Below, piece after piece: positions 11,728 through 20,901 of a stretch of 64,000 bases of DNA. This DNA comes from Pyropia yezoensis (Eukaryota > Rhodophyta > Bangiophyceae > Bangiales > Bangiaceae). Position 1 is the stretch's first letter. The number at the start of each line of letters is the position of its first letter. A model generated the notes under the pieces. The model searched no databases. It saw only the letters and a list, made by a program, of their open reading frames with translations, and was not told where the DNA came from. The stretch lies in contig CM020618.1 of NCBI GenBank assembly GCA_009829735.1, positions 14,986,568 to 15,050,567 of the forward strand. Direction: 5' to 3'. Position numbers and translations under genes: made by a program.

Positions 11728-13236
11728 ATGCTCTCCCGTTGCCATATGGTGCTCCGGTGTTGTGCCCTCCGCGGTGTTGGAACTTTTTCTTCCTCCCTGG
11801 CCTGTCGCCCATTGGCGCCAGGCGCACTAGCGACCGATGTACCTGGCCAAGGAGCCCGCTGCCACTCTGGCTTGGCCCCCCCTCGGCCACCTGGCGACGC
11901 CACGGTCGCCGTCGGTGGAGCCAAGGGCGGCAAGGGTGGCGGCCAGGCCATGCCAGGACGGAGCAAGGGTGGCCGCGGCGTGCGCACTGCCGAAGCCATT
12001 GCCGTGGAGGCACGCTATGGGGCATCCAACTACGCGCCACTGCCGGTGGTTCTGTCACACGGTATCGGCGCGATGGTGTGGGACGTTGAGGGCACCGCCT
12101 ACCTCGACTTTCTCGCTGCCTACTCGGCTGTGAACCAGGGACATTGCCACCCGCGACTGGTGGCAGCCATGGCTTCACAAGCAGCGACGCTCACCCTCAC
12201 CTCCCGCGCGTTTTACAATGACCGCCTGGGGCCCCTGTTGGCGCAGCTGTGCACCACGTTTGGCTACGAGCGCGCCCTGCCAATGAACACGGGAGTTGAG
12301 GGCGGGGAGACGGCGGTAAAGCTCGCCCGGCGGTGGGGGTACGAGGTCAAGGGCATCCCGGACAACGCTGGACGGATTTTGTTCGCGCGAGGGAACTTTT
12401 GGGGTCGCACTATCGCGGCTGTGTCGACTTCTGGGGACGTGGGGAGCACCCGTGGCTTTGGACCCCTTGTCCAAGGCTTTGACCAGATCCCATACAACAA
12501 TGTCGATGCCCTGGAGGTGGCGCTTAAGGCAGACCCCAACGTTGCGGCCTTTATGGTTGAGCCCATTCAAGGGGAGGCGGGCGTCATCATCCCTGACGAT
12601 GGCTACATGGCGGCCGTGGGGCGCCTGTGCCGCAAGCACCGTGTTCTCTTGATTGCGGACGAAGTTCAAACGGGCCTGGGCCGCACCGGCCACATGCTTG
12701 CCACCGAGCACGACGGTCCCGATGCTCGGGCGGACATTGTCGTGCTGGGTAAGGCGCTCTCCGGAGGCATGATGCCTGTGTCGGCAGTGTTGACCAGCGA
12801 TGAGGTCATGGGCGTCTTATCGCCTGGGGACCATGGCTCTACGTACGGAGGCAACCCGCTTGGCGCAGCCGTGGCGTCTGTGGCGCTGGACGTGCTGGAG
12901 AAGGAGGAGCTGTGCGCCAACTCGGTGGTGCGTGGGCAGCAGCTGCGTGAAGGGCTAACCGAACTGATGGCGTCTGGCCAACGCGGCTCGGACTTGATTA
13001 CCGCCGTTCGTGGGCGCGGCCTGATGAACGCCTTTCAGGTCAAGGACGATGGTCGGGACGGGGGGACGGCTTGGCGAGTGTGCGTCAACATGGCCCACGC
13101 GGGTGTGCTGGCGAAACCGACGCACGGTGACATCATCCGCCTGTCACCTCCGCTCGTCGTCACGGAGGAGCAAGTGGAGACCGCGCTGGAGAGCATCAAG
13201 CGGGCGCTGCGGGCCACTGTACAGACGACCAACTGA
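11728..13236 (+). CDS. OAT: Ornithine aminotransferase, probably mitochondrial
   Basis: Class III PLP-dependent aminotransferase that moves the delta-amino group of ornithine to 2-oxoglutarate, yielding glutamate semialdehyde and linking arginine and proline metabolism. Single exon of 502 residues; ATG 11728 is the first Met in frame. Seen: AAYSAVNQGHCHPRLV, MNTGVEGGETAVKLAR, the PLP-binding IADEVQTGLGRTG (Asp about 311), and the Schiff-base lysine about 342 in VLGKALSGGMMPVSAV, all close to ornithine rather than acetylornithine enzymes. The first about 95 residues (Arg, Ser, Ala and Gly rich, almost no acidic residues, starting MLSRCHMVLRCC) extend beyond the catalytic domain and look like a mitochondrial presequence plus linker. 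It lies on the same strand as serC but with 745 bp between, so co-transcription is unlikely. Confidence 0.95.
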   Translation: MLSRCHMVLRCCALRGVGTFSSSLACRPLAPGALATDVPGQGARCHSGLAPPRPPGDATVAVGGAKGGKGGGQAMPGRSKGGRGVRTAEAIAVEARYGASNYAPLPVVLSHGIGAMVWDVEGTAYLDFLAAYSAVNQGHCHPRLVAAMASQAATLTLTSRAFYNDRLGPLLAQLCTTFGYERALPMNTGVEGGETAVKLARRWGYEVKGIPDNAGRILFARGNFWGRTIAAVSTSGDVGSTRGFGPLVQGFDQIPYNNVDALEVALKADPNVAAFMVEPIQGEAGVIIPDDGYMAAVGRLCRKHRVLLIADEVQTGLGRTGHMLATEHDGPDARADIVVLGKALSGGMMPVSAVLTSDEVMGVLSPGDHGSTYGGNPLGAAVASVALDVLEKEELCANSVVRGQQLREGLTELMASGQRGSDLITAVRGRGLMNAFQVKDDGRDGGTAWRVCVNMAHAGVLAKPTHGDIIRLSPPLVVTEEQVETALESIKRALRATVQTTN

Positions 13237-13851
13237 GAACCGAACCGTGGGGTACGCGCGAGTGGCCGATACTCAGCCATACGCCTGGCCATCGCCTGGG
13301 ACTTGCGACGCACGAGTGCAGCGGCTCGAGCTCGTCAAGCTGTAGTCGTCTGGGGGTGCCCCGGCCATCGGGGGCGGAAGGAGGCGGGCAAGACGGCCGC
13401 TGCGTCCGTATCGCAAACATAAATATACGTGCCAAGTTGAGTTGGAGAAGAAAAGGCACTACATCGGCTCGTTGCGGGGGGTGAGGGCACAGAACCCACA
13501 GCACAGGCAGCTGCCACTAGAACAGCAATTGCACACGGGTGGTCGCCACCCAACCCCCATCCCCATCTCTCAACAACACCCCATTGTACCCGCGACCACA
13601 GCCCCTCCACTACCGCGGACAAGAAGCACGGCCTCCACCCCGACAGCGCAACACGCACAGGCCGCGTTCCTCAACAGCGGTCGAGATAACGCTCCCAACG
13701 CCCGGCACATGCTCTTGGGCAGGCCGTGCCACCGCAAGCCAGTCTCCCCCTACTAGACAGCTGCACATCTGCACCTCCCCCTGCCCCCCACCTCCCCCCT
13801 CCGCACCCCCTCCCCGGCCTGCCCGCCGCAACGACGCCCGGGCTGCCTACC
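13237..13851. other. Intergenic region between convergent genes
   Basis: Lies between the 3' ends of the plus-strand OAT gene and the minus-strand small protein gene. No gene, RNA or repeat was seen beyond C-rich tracts near 13780-13830. Confidence 0.5.
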
Positions 13852-14235
13852 TCAGGCCCGCGGCGGTGGCGGCGGCGGTGGCCGCTTGTATACCCCCGCC
13901 GCTCCGCTCTCCGCCGCCACCCGTCGCACCTCCTCCTTGACCGCCGCCGCCAGGCCACCCACCTCCCCCCCCACGTCGCCCACCGCCCGGCGCAAGGCGG
14001 CCGCCCGCTCCGCTGCCGCGCGTACGGCGGCGGTGCCCTCCTCACGCAGCGCACGGACGCTTGGGTTGGCCGCCGCTTCCGCGGCCGCGTCGGTCGCCTG
14101 GCGGGCGAGCGCCTGCGCCGACTCGGCGGAGCGGAGGGCAAAGCGCTGGAAGGCGGGGTTGGAACCGAGGCCCTTGACAATAATCTCGTTCGCAAGCCAC
14201 TGTGCGATGCGACCAATGAGGTTGGTAGGCGCCAT
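13852..14235 (-). CDS. Small conserved-looking protein with FQRFA motif
   Basis: Predicted 127-residue protein starting at the ATG at 14235 (MAPTNLIGRIAQWLANEII). Residues about 5-45 form an amphipathic helix with GSNPAFQRFALRSAE. I recall similar FQRFA-type N-termini in small uncharacterised plant and algal proteins, but I cannot check this. Residues about 45-110 are an Ala/Arg/Glu helix with heptad-like spacing, and the tail is PPPPPPPRA. There is no signal peptide, and no enzyme motif. Upstream codons are open but have different composition, so the 14235 start is preferred. Function is unknown. The Ala-rich helical composition could also arise from GC bias, which limits confidence. Confidence 0.55.
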   Translation of the reverse strand: MAPTNLIGRIAQWLANEIIVKGLGSNPAFQRFALRSAESAQALARQATDAAAEAAANPSVRALREEGTAAVRAAAERAAALRRAVGDVGGEVGGLAAAVKEEVRRVAAESGAAGVYKRPPPPPPPRA

Positions 14236-14708
14236 GGCAGGGAGGTAGAGCAAAGGGAGGGAGGGGTGAAGGCGGTTAAGAGGGCGTACGCCGCCGCACG
14301 CCGCCACCAGCAGGAACACACTGGGGTTTGGAATCCACCAGACAAGCCGAGCGGGATAGGATACAGTCAGGCAAAGAGCAGGTATGGTGGGAAGTTGGTC
14401 ACGTCGCACGAGCCAGCACCGGCCCAGCTCGACGGCAGAGGTCACCGCATGTGGGCGACAGAGGGAGGCATGCACGGTGCAGCCGACGACGGAGCGGGTG
14501 GACACAGAAAAGCCACGACCAAAGCACATTCGACTGGCCCGAGGCCCACGTGGACGTGGAGAGACGGGGACAGAGTAGTTACATATGCAACTCTTGTGTA
14601 ATTTTTAGAATCAAGTTCGTTCGTTTTCCGGGCACTTGTAAATGTGTACACACATACTGTATGTACTGTACAAGATTTTCGTTTTCGTTCCGTCTTTCGT
14701 CATCCCTC

Positions 14709-14732
14709 TTCATTGAAGCCGGCTTCAATGAA
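14709..14732. repeat. 24-bp perfect palindrome centred on GAAGCCGGCTTC
   Basis: Both strands read the same for 24 bases around GAAGCCGGCTTC. A copy differing at two positions occurs at 53863-53886. Each lies about 400-480 bp upstream of the start of a minus-strand gene. It could be a protein-binding site, a hairpin or the trace of a small mobile element. Confidence 0.7.
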
Positions 14733-14950
14733 GCTGGCGGGACGTGCCCAAGCGTCGCGGTAGCGGGGCTGTCCGGTGCGCAAAAATGACGCTGGCTGCA
14801 GCGCATGCCAGAGCATCTGTGTAGCAAACGGCACGACGCGGTGATCTGCTGCAGCAGTCGTCTTGCGAGGGCCGTTGGTGGGCACCTCGGCACCACCCTC
14901 ATGGTCCTCAGCGCCGCGGAGATGGCCGACCCCCCCCGCCCCCCCTCTCC

Positions 14951-15000
14951 TTCCCAGCAGCCCCGCCATTGGCTGGAGCCGGCACCCCCCTCCCAGCACC
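14951..15000 (-). repeat. Second arm of the dispersed inverted repeat
   Basis: Reverse complement of the block at 7731-7785, sharing GCCAGCCAATGGCGGGG on the minus strand (here as CCCCGCCATTGGCTGG on plus). Confidence 0.5.
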
Positions 15001-15267
15001 CCCCCCGCCGCCCCCCTCCCCCCTCCTCGGCCCCCTCTCCCCCATCCCGCCCCACCCAGCGCCGAACCCGACCCGACCCGAGGCTCTTGGCCCGTACACT
15101 GAGCCGGGGTTGTGCCCCGTTCCGCCCTTTCCCTCGACCCTCACCCGCCTCCCTCTTCGCCACCTAGTCCGTGACCCCTTGCGACGGAGCCCGCACGGGA
15201 CCACACTCTCTCCCGCTACGGTGGACTGGTCCCGCACACTTCACCCAGAAAGGTGCACCCCCCCTAC

Positions 15268-15387
15268 CTACAACCTCGCAGACCGCCGTCGCACAAGGAC
15301 GACAGCGAGCGCCACCGCCACCGCCGCGAGCGCCAAAGCGCCAATGACGGTGCCGGCAATGGCGCCGCCCGACAGGCCACTGCCGCC

Positions 15388-15424
<37 letters not shown>

Positions 15425-16221
15425 TCGTTGCCGGCGCTGGTACCCGTTGTGGCCCCGTCGTCATCGTCGTCCCCCGCTGTGGTTGCCTCTGGGGGCGGCG
15501 GGCTGGCGTCAGCCGCTGCGCCCCCCTCCCCCTCCCCGCCCTCCTCCGCCACCACCGGCGCCACCCGCGTGCCAATCACGGTGGCCGGGCCAAGAGCCGC
15601 CACCCCCCCGGCCTTGGGCACCCCCGCCGCCACGCCCGCGGCAAAGCCACGGACCGCCGCGGCGGCCATAGCGTCCGCGGCGTCGTCGGTCACGTTGGGG
15701 GGCACCCGCAGGAAGAGGGTGTAGTAGACGCCCCCCACCTGGCCTTCCGGCGGGGTATCCACGCGGAGGTTCATGTCCCGCGACGGCTCCAAGCCCGTCG
15801 CCGCCGCCATGGCGGGGAGGACCGACTCGAGGAGCGCGTCCTCCACGTCAAAGCGGGTGAGCTCGGCGGCGGCGCCCTCGGGGGCGACCGACTCGACAAA
15901 CACGTCGACGGTGACGCACACCCGGGCGTCGGGGGTGGTGCCGCCGGCACACGCCGCGGGGACGGGGACGTCCTCCGCGTCGGTGCGCACCGCCGGCACG
16001 GCGGCAGTGGCGGCGGGCACGCCGGTGGCGCCGGCGGCTGCAGCGGCGGCCGTGCCCGCCGCGGTGACCGCCGCCACCACCGCCGCCGCCGTCGCCACTG
16101 CCACGAGCAGCCGCCCCATCAGGGGGGCGGCGGCGGCCAGCCGTGGCCGGCCATGGCGGGCGGGGCAGGCGGGGCAAGGCGAGCGCGCAGGGCAGGCACA
16201 GCACCCCCCCGGCGGGGCCAT
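15268..16221 (-). CDS. Type I membrane protein with Ser-Asp stalk
   Basis: A 317-residue open frame from the first ATG at 16221, or 283 residues from the ATG at 16119. The second start puts a hydrophobic Ala/Val segment (GRLLVAVATAAAVVAAVTAA) at the N-terminus as a signal peptide; the first adds a Cys/Pro-rich leader. The ectodomain of about 150 residues has two spaced Cys, a possible N-glycosylation site (NVTD) and no family I recognise. It is followed by a Pro/Glu/Ala spacer, a DDDDD stretch and five consecutive Ser-Asp pairs. Near the C-terminus a single transmembrane helix (about 25 residues, GAIAGTVIGALALAAVAVAL) precedes RRRSARL, a stop-transfer charge pattern. It is likely a cell-surface or wall-linked protein. 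The Ser-Asp codons form a short GAC/AGC microsatellite on the coding strand. Confidence 0.65.
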
Positions 16222-18388
16222 GGTGACCGCGGGTAGGCTGTCACTGTGAAGGAGGGGGGGGGGTGTGTGGAGGGGTGGAGGGGGGTAGCGGCGTCTGGGG
16301 GGGAAGACAGTGGCGTTAGGGCGGAGGGGGGGGGAGGGGGGGGGGGGTAGCACGCAAATGGAGGAGGTACAGGAGCGGCACGGGGGGCGTCAGCACCCCA
16401 CCAGACGTGGGCGTGGCGGACAAGAAAAAAGAGGTGGAAAGTTGTTGACCAGGAGGAGTCGGGGTGGTCCAGCGGCACCTCCCGGGATGGGGGAGTGAGC
16501 AGACGTTGGGCAGACCAGGGGGGTGAGCGACGGCCAAACCCCTCGCTCCCGGCGGAGCGGCTCCGCAGACGACGGACTGGACGCGTCGCGTGCGGCTATA
16601 CCGTGAGGGCCACCGTGGCTGGCGGGGCCGCCGCCGCCTCCCGCCGGGGCAGGCCCCCCTTCCCCCTCCCCCTTCAACCGGGTGCGCAGCGGGAGGGGAC
16701 GTGCGTGGCTGGCCGCCACGCCCCCAGCCACGCACACGCCCCGGCCGCCCGCCACTGTCGCGGTGGCGGCGCGCGACGGCCGCGGCGGCCGCGCGTCGGC
16801 AGGGGCAGCCACGCGGGGGCGGCACGGCGGCCGGCGGCCGGCGGGTGGTGGCGGAGGGTGGCTCGCGACCTCCCCCACCCCCTCCTGCGATGGGCTCTGT
16901 CCGTTGATTAAGGGGGGGGGGGGGGGGGGTGGGGGCCCCGGCGGGCGGGGGGAAGGGGGAAGAGGGGGTGAGCAGCCGGCCGTGCCGGCCGCGGCCGGCG
17001 CCGCTGCCCAGACAGGCTGTCACGAGCGCGTCGCGAGCGGGGGGGCGGGGGGGCGCGGGCAATGCGCGGCGCCGCCTGGCGCCGTCGGGACGGGGGGGGG
17101 GGGGGAGTGGGCGCGTGATCCCATTCATCGTCACGTTTCGCCCGAGCTGAAATCGCGGGCCTGATTCGTTACGCCACCGGCGCACCAGACGCACACGTCG
17201 CGGGAGGCCTGTGATGGACGTTGATGAGGGTGCGATTTCGCTCGCGCGTTGGGGCCTGTTGCACCGCCCGTGCCACCTTGCCATGTCACGTTCGAGGAGC
17301 CGTCACAGCACTGCGGCCCAATCAGACGTCTGTATCCTACAGTCCAAGCCGGTGGACGGGGTCTTGGAATTGGATGACCCACCTGTGAGTAACTAGTTCT
17401 GGCTCCCCAGGATCAATGCAGGTCGCCACGCAGTGGGGGCGGGTGCTGCCGCGACCGCAGCGCTGCTGCAGCTGCCTGCGCCGCATCGGCACCGCGCCTG
17501 CTCCCAGCACGGTCCTCCTTTCTTGCGCTGGCGCTGCAGCGGTCCCTGCCAATGTCTGCGACCCGCTGTTTGTTCTCCACGGCAGCGGGGGACAGTGGCT
17601 CAGGTCGTGGTGCGGTACTGAGAGCGTCCCGTCCCGGAGGACGATCGGGAGCCTTTCCGCCTCGTCTCTGACAGGCACGGCCTGTGGAGGCACCCGTAGT
17701 GGAACTGGACTCTCCATTGGACGGTGGCGGGGGGCGAGGAACGTCGTCAGCCCCCATGACGGCAATATACGTCCGCCTACCGCCGACCAGCGAGCGAGGG
17801 GAAGGGGAGAGGGGGCGAGCGTTCTCTGTCTGGCGGTCACCGTCACGGTGGCATGCGCTACACTGCGAATCGCCGAGCGCGGCAGTACGATCGCGACCTG
17901 TGTACCCACCTGTGGGACATTGCCGCGGTCGTGTGGTCTTTGGGGCGGGGCGTGGGGAGTGCCGCCAGCCCCCGCGGCTTCATCTTGTATCTACGTGCCA
18001 CTGACCATTGGGGGAGGGGGAGGGGAGAGGAGACGAGCGTGCTGTGCCTGGGGCTCACCGCTGCTGCGGCACGTGTCACGCATGGTGTTGTCCGCCGCAA
18101 TAGTACAATGTTGCCCTGAAGCGAGCAAAGCAATGTCAGTGGCCAGGTGCCCATCGAGGCGCGCATGGTGCGGCTGCAATCACATTCGTCTCTCCAAGAT
18201 GACGCAGCACACGTATGTGAGCCGAGCTAATACGAGAAAGAAGAAAAACTACCACACACAAGCGCGCCTTCAAACAGCAGGACACGGGGAGCATGAACTA
18301 CGTAGCAGATGTGACACTCACTGTACAGTGAGTGCAAAAGGCCGTCAATGGCACCCGTGTGGCGCAAGACGCCCAACCCTCAGGCGCT
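16222..18388. other. Intergenic region, possible left flank of transposon element 1
   Basis: No supported gene. It has G-runs at about 16910-16931 and 17090-17105. Between about 17690 and 18110 there are two degenerate copies of a roughly 230-bp unit (each with CCGCC-AGCCCCC, a TA-ACGT block and GGGGAGAGG). A 20-bp perfect palindrome lies at 18315-18334, 55 bp beyond the end of gene B. These could be subterminal repeats of the two-gene transposon, but no terminal inverted repeat was found. Confidence 0.35.
18315..18334. repeat. 20-bp perfect palindrome
   Basis: CACTCACTGTACAGTGAGTG reads the same on both strands and lies 55 bp past the stop of transposon gene B. It may act as a hairpin in the 3' part of that transcript or as a protein-binding site. 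Confidence 0.7.
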
Positions 18389-20146
18389 CTACTCCTCCAT
18401 GGCCTCGACCACACCGGCCTCCAAGGCCGCCATGTCGAGCGCTTCCTCCTGCAGGACCTCATCCGTCTCAACGTAGTCGTCCTTGTCGAGCTTGCCGCGG
18501 TCGTCGTCACCGCCGTCGACCAAGCGGAGGCCGCGGGCGGGCACGTCGTGCATCGGCAGGAAGTCGTCCAGGCGCGGGACCTCGGCCGCGAACTCTGCGT
18601 AAATACCGCCGGCCAGGCCGCTCCTGCGCTGCGGCTTGATGCCAGCCGCCTTCTCGAGCTCGCCGCGGATGATGGCGCTCACGATAGAGACGTGGCCAAC
18701 GGTGCAGTCGACGTACTCCCCGACGCCGACATTCTTGGACGTGACCACCCGCTTGCTGGCGCCCACCTTCAGCATAAACTGCTTCACCGTCTCAACCATA
18801 GCCGGGTAGCCCTCGTCCGACTCAATGTACCTGTTATTGAGCAGCCAACCTTCCGCAGTGGGCTTGTCCATCAGGTCCGCTACAGTCTGGAGATCAGCAG
18901 CCGACTGCCGCTTACGCTTTCCCGCCTTGGTGCGCGGAGCAGGCCCAAACACGCCAATGTGCTCGAAGTAGACCGGGATGATGACCTCCTTGTACGCCTG
19001 CAGAGTGTGGGAGCGGGAACGCATCAGCAGTGACCACACGCGCATGGGGGCCGTCTTGCACTTGCGAGCAGGATAGACCTTCCGGCTCATGGCATAGATG
19101 CGCGCGTCCTCCTCGCTGATCATCAGCTCGTCCTCAATCGCCATGTGCATCAAGTCCACAAAGTGATCCGCGTTAAGGTACACGCGGCGCGTCAACAGCG
19201 TCGACGCCGTCTCCTCCTTCGAGTAAGCGCGCAGGCGGGTGCGGATCCTCACCAGCTCTGCCTGGCTGTCCTTGGCCGCCTGGAGCTCAGCCTTGATGGC
19301 GTCCATGTCACCCTTGTCGAGGCCGACCTTCTGCTTGATTTCGACGAGGCCAGAGCTGGTCTCTGCCTTGAACGAGTGGATGCTCTTGGCCATCTGCTCA
19401 AGCAGCTTGCCCTGGGTCTGCAGCTGATGGCCAAAACCGTTCATGTTGTCGGTCAGCTCCTCAACATTGGCGGCCGTGCTGTTGACATCCAGACGCATCG
19501 GCCGAAGGCCCACAGCAACAGCGTGCGCCAGTGCGCTGCCTGCCTCTGACAGCACCGGAGTGCCGTCGTGAAGCTTCTCCACATAAAGAGTGGGCGTCAT
19601 TGCGGGAATTGGCCGCTGGGCGGCCACAATAGGCGCCGGTGGCCGCGCAGCCGACCCCTTGGGACCCTTTCCCGTCCTGCTCGGCGGGCGGGGGCTGCAA
19701 TCGACACCCTGACGCGCCGCACCACCGGCCGCGCTGCGAGAAGTGGCTACAGGAAGACTTGAAGCCGCCGCGCCCCCGCGCACCGCGGAAGAAGAGGATG
19801 CATCAGATGCGGCACGCGCGCCAGACGGAGTACCCGGCGCCGAGCGTTCCGCAAGCGATGAAGCTCCCGCCAGGACAGTCGGGGGCGTTCCGCGACGGAC
19901 CGTGCCTCCAACAGAACCACTGGCCGAGGACACACGGGCAGCAGCGGCGCGCGTACGAGATGCGCGAGCAGAGGCAACACCTGCTGGTGCCGCTCGGCCA
20001 GAGCCAGGACCAGAATGAAGCATCCGGGGGGCTTGCACGCGTCGGCGCCCAGCGGAGGGAGAGGCAGACAGCATTGGAGGCACCTGCGGCAGCGGCGCCA
20101 CGCCAATGGCGGGCCCCCCGGCCACCGATTGGGAAGGACCGGGCTG
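18389..20146 (-). pseudogene. Transposon gene B, element 1, 3' part
   Basis: The larger, conserved part of companion protein B, about 585 residues, cut at its 5' side by the LTR element at 20147. Order: Ser/Ala/Pro/Arg-rich region; a stretch with VNSTAANVEELTDNMN and regular Leu/Met spacing that looks like a coiled coil; a conserved half including WSLLMRSRSHTLQAYKEVII, YFEHIGVFG, GWLLNNRYIESDEGYPAMV and VPRLDDFLPMHD; and an Asp/Glu-rich C-terminus. The blocks align with the protein at 61964-63976 (for example YFESIGLA, WLDNNAYLESERGF, RADSYLPQDD, then GLRIIDG against GLRLVDG). I recognise no known domain. By analogy with the TnpA of plant CACTA elements it may be a DNA-binding or regulatory partner of transposase A; that is inference. 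A KAGKRKRQ cluster could be a nuclear localisation signal. Confidence 0.7.
20142..20146. repeat. Target-site duplication (left) of the LTR element
   Basis: GGCTG directly before the left LTR is repeated as GGCTG at 29794-29798 directly after the right LTR. A 5-bp duplication is typical for Ty3/gypsy integration. Confidence 0.95.
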
Positions 20147-20717
20147 TGTGGTATAAAACTCGATCCTCTCAGACACGTGTCAATATCCCTCGGGGGAAAG
20201 GGACAGGTAACACAGAAAGGGGAACTACGAGAATGGTATGCCTGTTGCCTCACGTGCCTGCTCGCAGAGCAAACAGATACGCACGGTAGTGCACACGGGG
20301 AAGAGGAAAGCAAACGCGTAGTTGTCTTTTTCCTGAGGGCGCGGGCCAAGGGCGCCTCGCTGTCCCTCTTAACGTGCATCTGGGGGAGCCTCGGCACGTT
20401 GGCCAGGTAGCCCCCCCATAACCCCGAGTGGCCCCGACCCGAGTCTAACCTCGTCAGGTCGGGGGCCACTATCACTACTAATTCTATTCCCACTCACTAA
20501 TCTCACACTCAAATTCTCTCAAATCAAGTCCCTGACAAGTATGCAAAAACCCATCAGCAATCCCTCTCTCACGTGTGGATAGCGTAGTCCACCGCATCCC
20601 AGTGCCGGGCACGGGCCACGGCCGCCAACCATCACCACACGGCGGGCGTGTTCTGGCACCTGGTGCCCTCTGGTTGTAGTCGCGGGTCGGCGCCAAGTCG
20701 GGGCCAGGGATGCTACA
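20147..20717 (-). repeat. LTR (3' LTR of the minus-strand element)
   Basis: 571 bp, starting TGTGGTATAAAAC and ending GGGATGCTACA on the plus strand, and nearly identical to 29223-29793. A TATAAAA box on the plus strand lies six bases from its outer edge (20152-20158). Confidence 0.95.
20152..20158 (+). promoter_or_regulatory. TATA-like box on the plus strand of the LTR edge
   Basis: TATAAAA reads in the direction opposite to the element's gag-pol, toward the antisense open frame starting at 20710 or 20902. The same box occurs in the other LTR at 29228-29234. A promoter role is inference. Confidence 0.3.
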
Positions 20718-20731
20718 TAGCTCCCTCCCTA
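20718..20731 (-). other. Polypurine tract of the LTR element
   Basis: On the minus strand AGGGAGGGAGCTA lies directly before the 3' LTR, the position and composition expected for plus-strand DNA priming. Confidence 0.7.
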
Positions 20732-20901
20732 GTCCGGCACGTCCTCGGGCCGAACCAGGTGCCACCGTGCACAGCCTCGAGCACGTCCACACCGGTGCCG
20801 AGGTCGAGCGTCTTCACCCTGGTCACGATCACCTGCTCCGGTTCTCTGCCCCCCTTCTCTCCTTCACCTTGGCCCTCTCGTTCCCCCGGAGTCTGGACGT
20901 C

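Larger units (their letters stand above)
14236..15267. other. Intergenic region with a perfect palindrome
   Basis: No gene. It contains an A/T-richer stretch at 14575-14700, the 24-bp palindrome at 14709-14732, and the second arm of the dispersed inverted repeat at 14951-15000. Confidence 0.5.

Noticed and set aside
20147-20176. Start codon of gene B at 20176
   Set aside because: The ATG lies inside the LTR; the gene's own start is at 30398 on the other side of the insertion.
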